A stretch of 15,965 nucleotides of DNA from CAYYMX01 sp964473045. Its GTDB lineage: Bacteria > Pseudomonadota > Alphaproteobacteria > Methylaequorales > Methylaequoraceae. Of this stretch, positions 15,589 to 15,965 are shown piece by piece (positions within the stretch are counted from its first letter, which is position 1; each line of letters starts with the position of its first letter). The stretch is taken from positions 1 through 15,965 of the forward strand of contig CAYYMX010000023.1 of assembly GCA_964473045.1 (NCBI GenBank). The letters are read 5' to 3'. Both the position numbers and the translations under genes were made by a program. The notes under the pieces are model-generated. The model searched no databases. It saw only the letters and a program-made list of their open reading frames with translations, and was not told where the DNA came from.

Positions 15589-15965
15589 TGTCATACTCTA
15601 GCAGAAGACTCAGAACTGATCCTTTCACTGATCTATTGTTCAATATACTTTTAGCATTCACACTATTAATGTTTTTGGCAATTATTTTTATGAATCCAAT
15701 ACCAAAGACTGGGGTTATTAATCCTAAAGCTGAGTACATTATCACCGTTAGTTGGAAAGACAATAATCCTGACGATGTTGATACTTATGTTCAAAGTCCC
15801 ACTGGAGATTTAGTATGGTTTCGAGGAACTGAAGCAGGGTTTGTTCACTTAGATAGGGATGATCGAGGATTATTAAACGATACTATAATTATAAATGGTG
15901 AAAAAATTCATAATCCCCTTAATCAAGAAGTTGTTACACTTAGAGCTGTAGTGCCAGGGGAGTAT
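15588..15965 (+). CDS. Membrane-anchored ExbD/MotB-like partner with YfaP/DUF2135-like periplasmic domain, 5' part
   Basis: The first 126 codons are visible; the gene runs off the right edge. Residues 1-10 are basic (SYSSRRLRT). One helix follows at about 15-35 (DLLFNILLAFTLLMFLAIIFM), with Asp15 at its cytoplasmic end, the position of the proton-carrying Asp in ExbD, TolR and MotB. After a Pro-rich linker the exported part has ITVSWKDNNPDDVDTYVQSP (52-71), WFRGTEAGFVHLDRDDRG (77-94) and NPLNQEVVTLRAVVPGEY (109-126). The W...DVD...SPTG pattern recalls YfaP/DUF2135-like beta domains. That match is from memory and moderate. The TAATG junction means translational coupling with the channel subunit. 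Confidence 0.7.
   Translation, partial: MSYSSRRLRTDPFTDLLFNILLAFTLLMFLAIIFMNPIPKTGVINPKAEYIITVSWKDNNPDDVDTYVQSPTGDLVWFRGTEAGFVHLDRDDRGLLNDTIIINGEKIHNPLNQEVVTLRAVVPGEY

Noticed and set aside
15566..15763. 65-codon minus-strand frame at the right end
   Set aside because: It is antisense to the membrane partner gene, whose start overlaps the channel stop and whose product has a sensible helix and domain layout.

Overview
The window comes from a very AT-rich, densely packed bacterial chromosome. Gaps are tiny, most genes overlap or abut, and long A/T runs occur inside coding sequence. The gene set suggests an alphaproteobacterium with a small, streamlined (possibly marine) genome: a decaprenyl/octaprenyl-type diphosphate synthase beside an ABC1/COQ8-like kinase and a TetR/COQ9-like protein, a two-subunit glycyl-tRNA synthetase resembling the alphaproteobacterial type, a YgfZ protein, MeaB, and a dihydroorotase whose metal site starts DTQVHFREPG. 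The placement is inferred from protein resemblance only. There is no rRNA, tRNA, CRISPR array, insertion sequence or phage gene, and no gene-free stretch over 300 bases.

Positions 1-6386 (minus strand) are one tightly overlapping run. In transcription order it holds a GT9 heptosyltransferase-like enzyme, a GT2 enzyme of the WaaE type, two GT4-like glycosyltransferases, a glutamine-dependent asparagine synthetase, and a dihydroorotase cut by the left edge. Every junction overlaps, which suggests translational coupling. The four glycosyltransferases fit assembly of lipopolysaccharide core or another surface glycan.

Positions 6435-7295 (plus) encode YgfZ, convergent with meaB (about 7302-8201, minus). 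meaB follows glyS and glyQ on the minus strand (to about 11078). glyS is disrupted: a 94-residue N-terminal piece ends at a TAA, and the rest lies in another frame beyond a 12-A run. Two separate sequence changes are needed to rejoin them, which is striking for a normally essential tRNA synthetase subunit.

Positions 11187-14259 look like a quinone neighbourhood: polyprenyl diphosphate synthase, a possible 39-residue membrane microprotein, an ABC1-family kinase, and a convergent TetR/COQ9-like gene that overlaps the kinase by 23 bases.

Positions 14364-15965 (plus) hold apt, a MotA/TolQ/ExbB-family proton-channel subunit, and the start of a partner protein. The partner has one N-terminal membrane helix carrying an Asp, like ExbD/TolR/MotB, joined to a DVD-containing periplasmic domain that recalls YfaP/DUF2135. 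This pair is the best candidate here for an undescribed system: a proton-driven machine with an unusual periplasmic effector domain.
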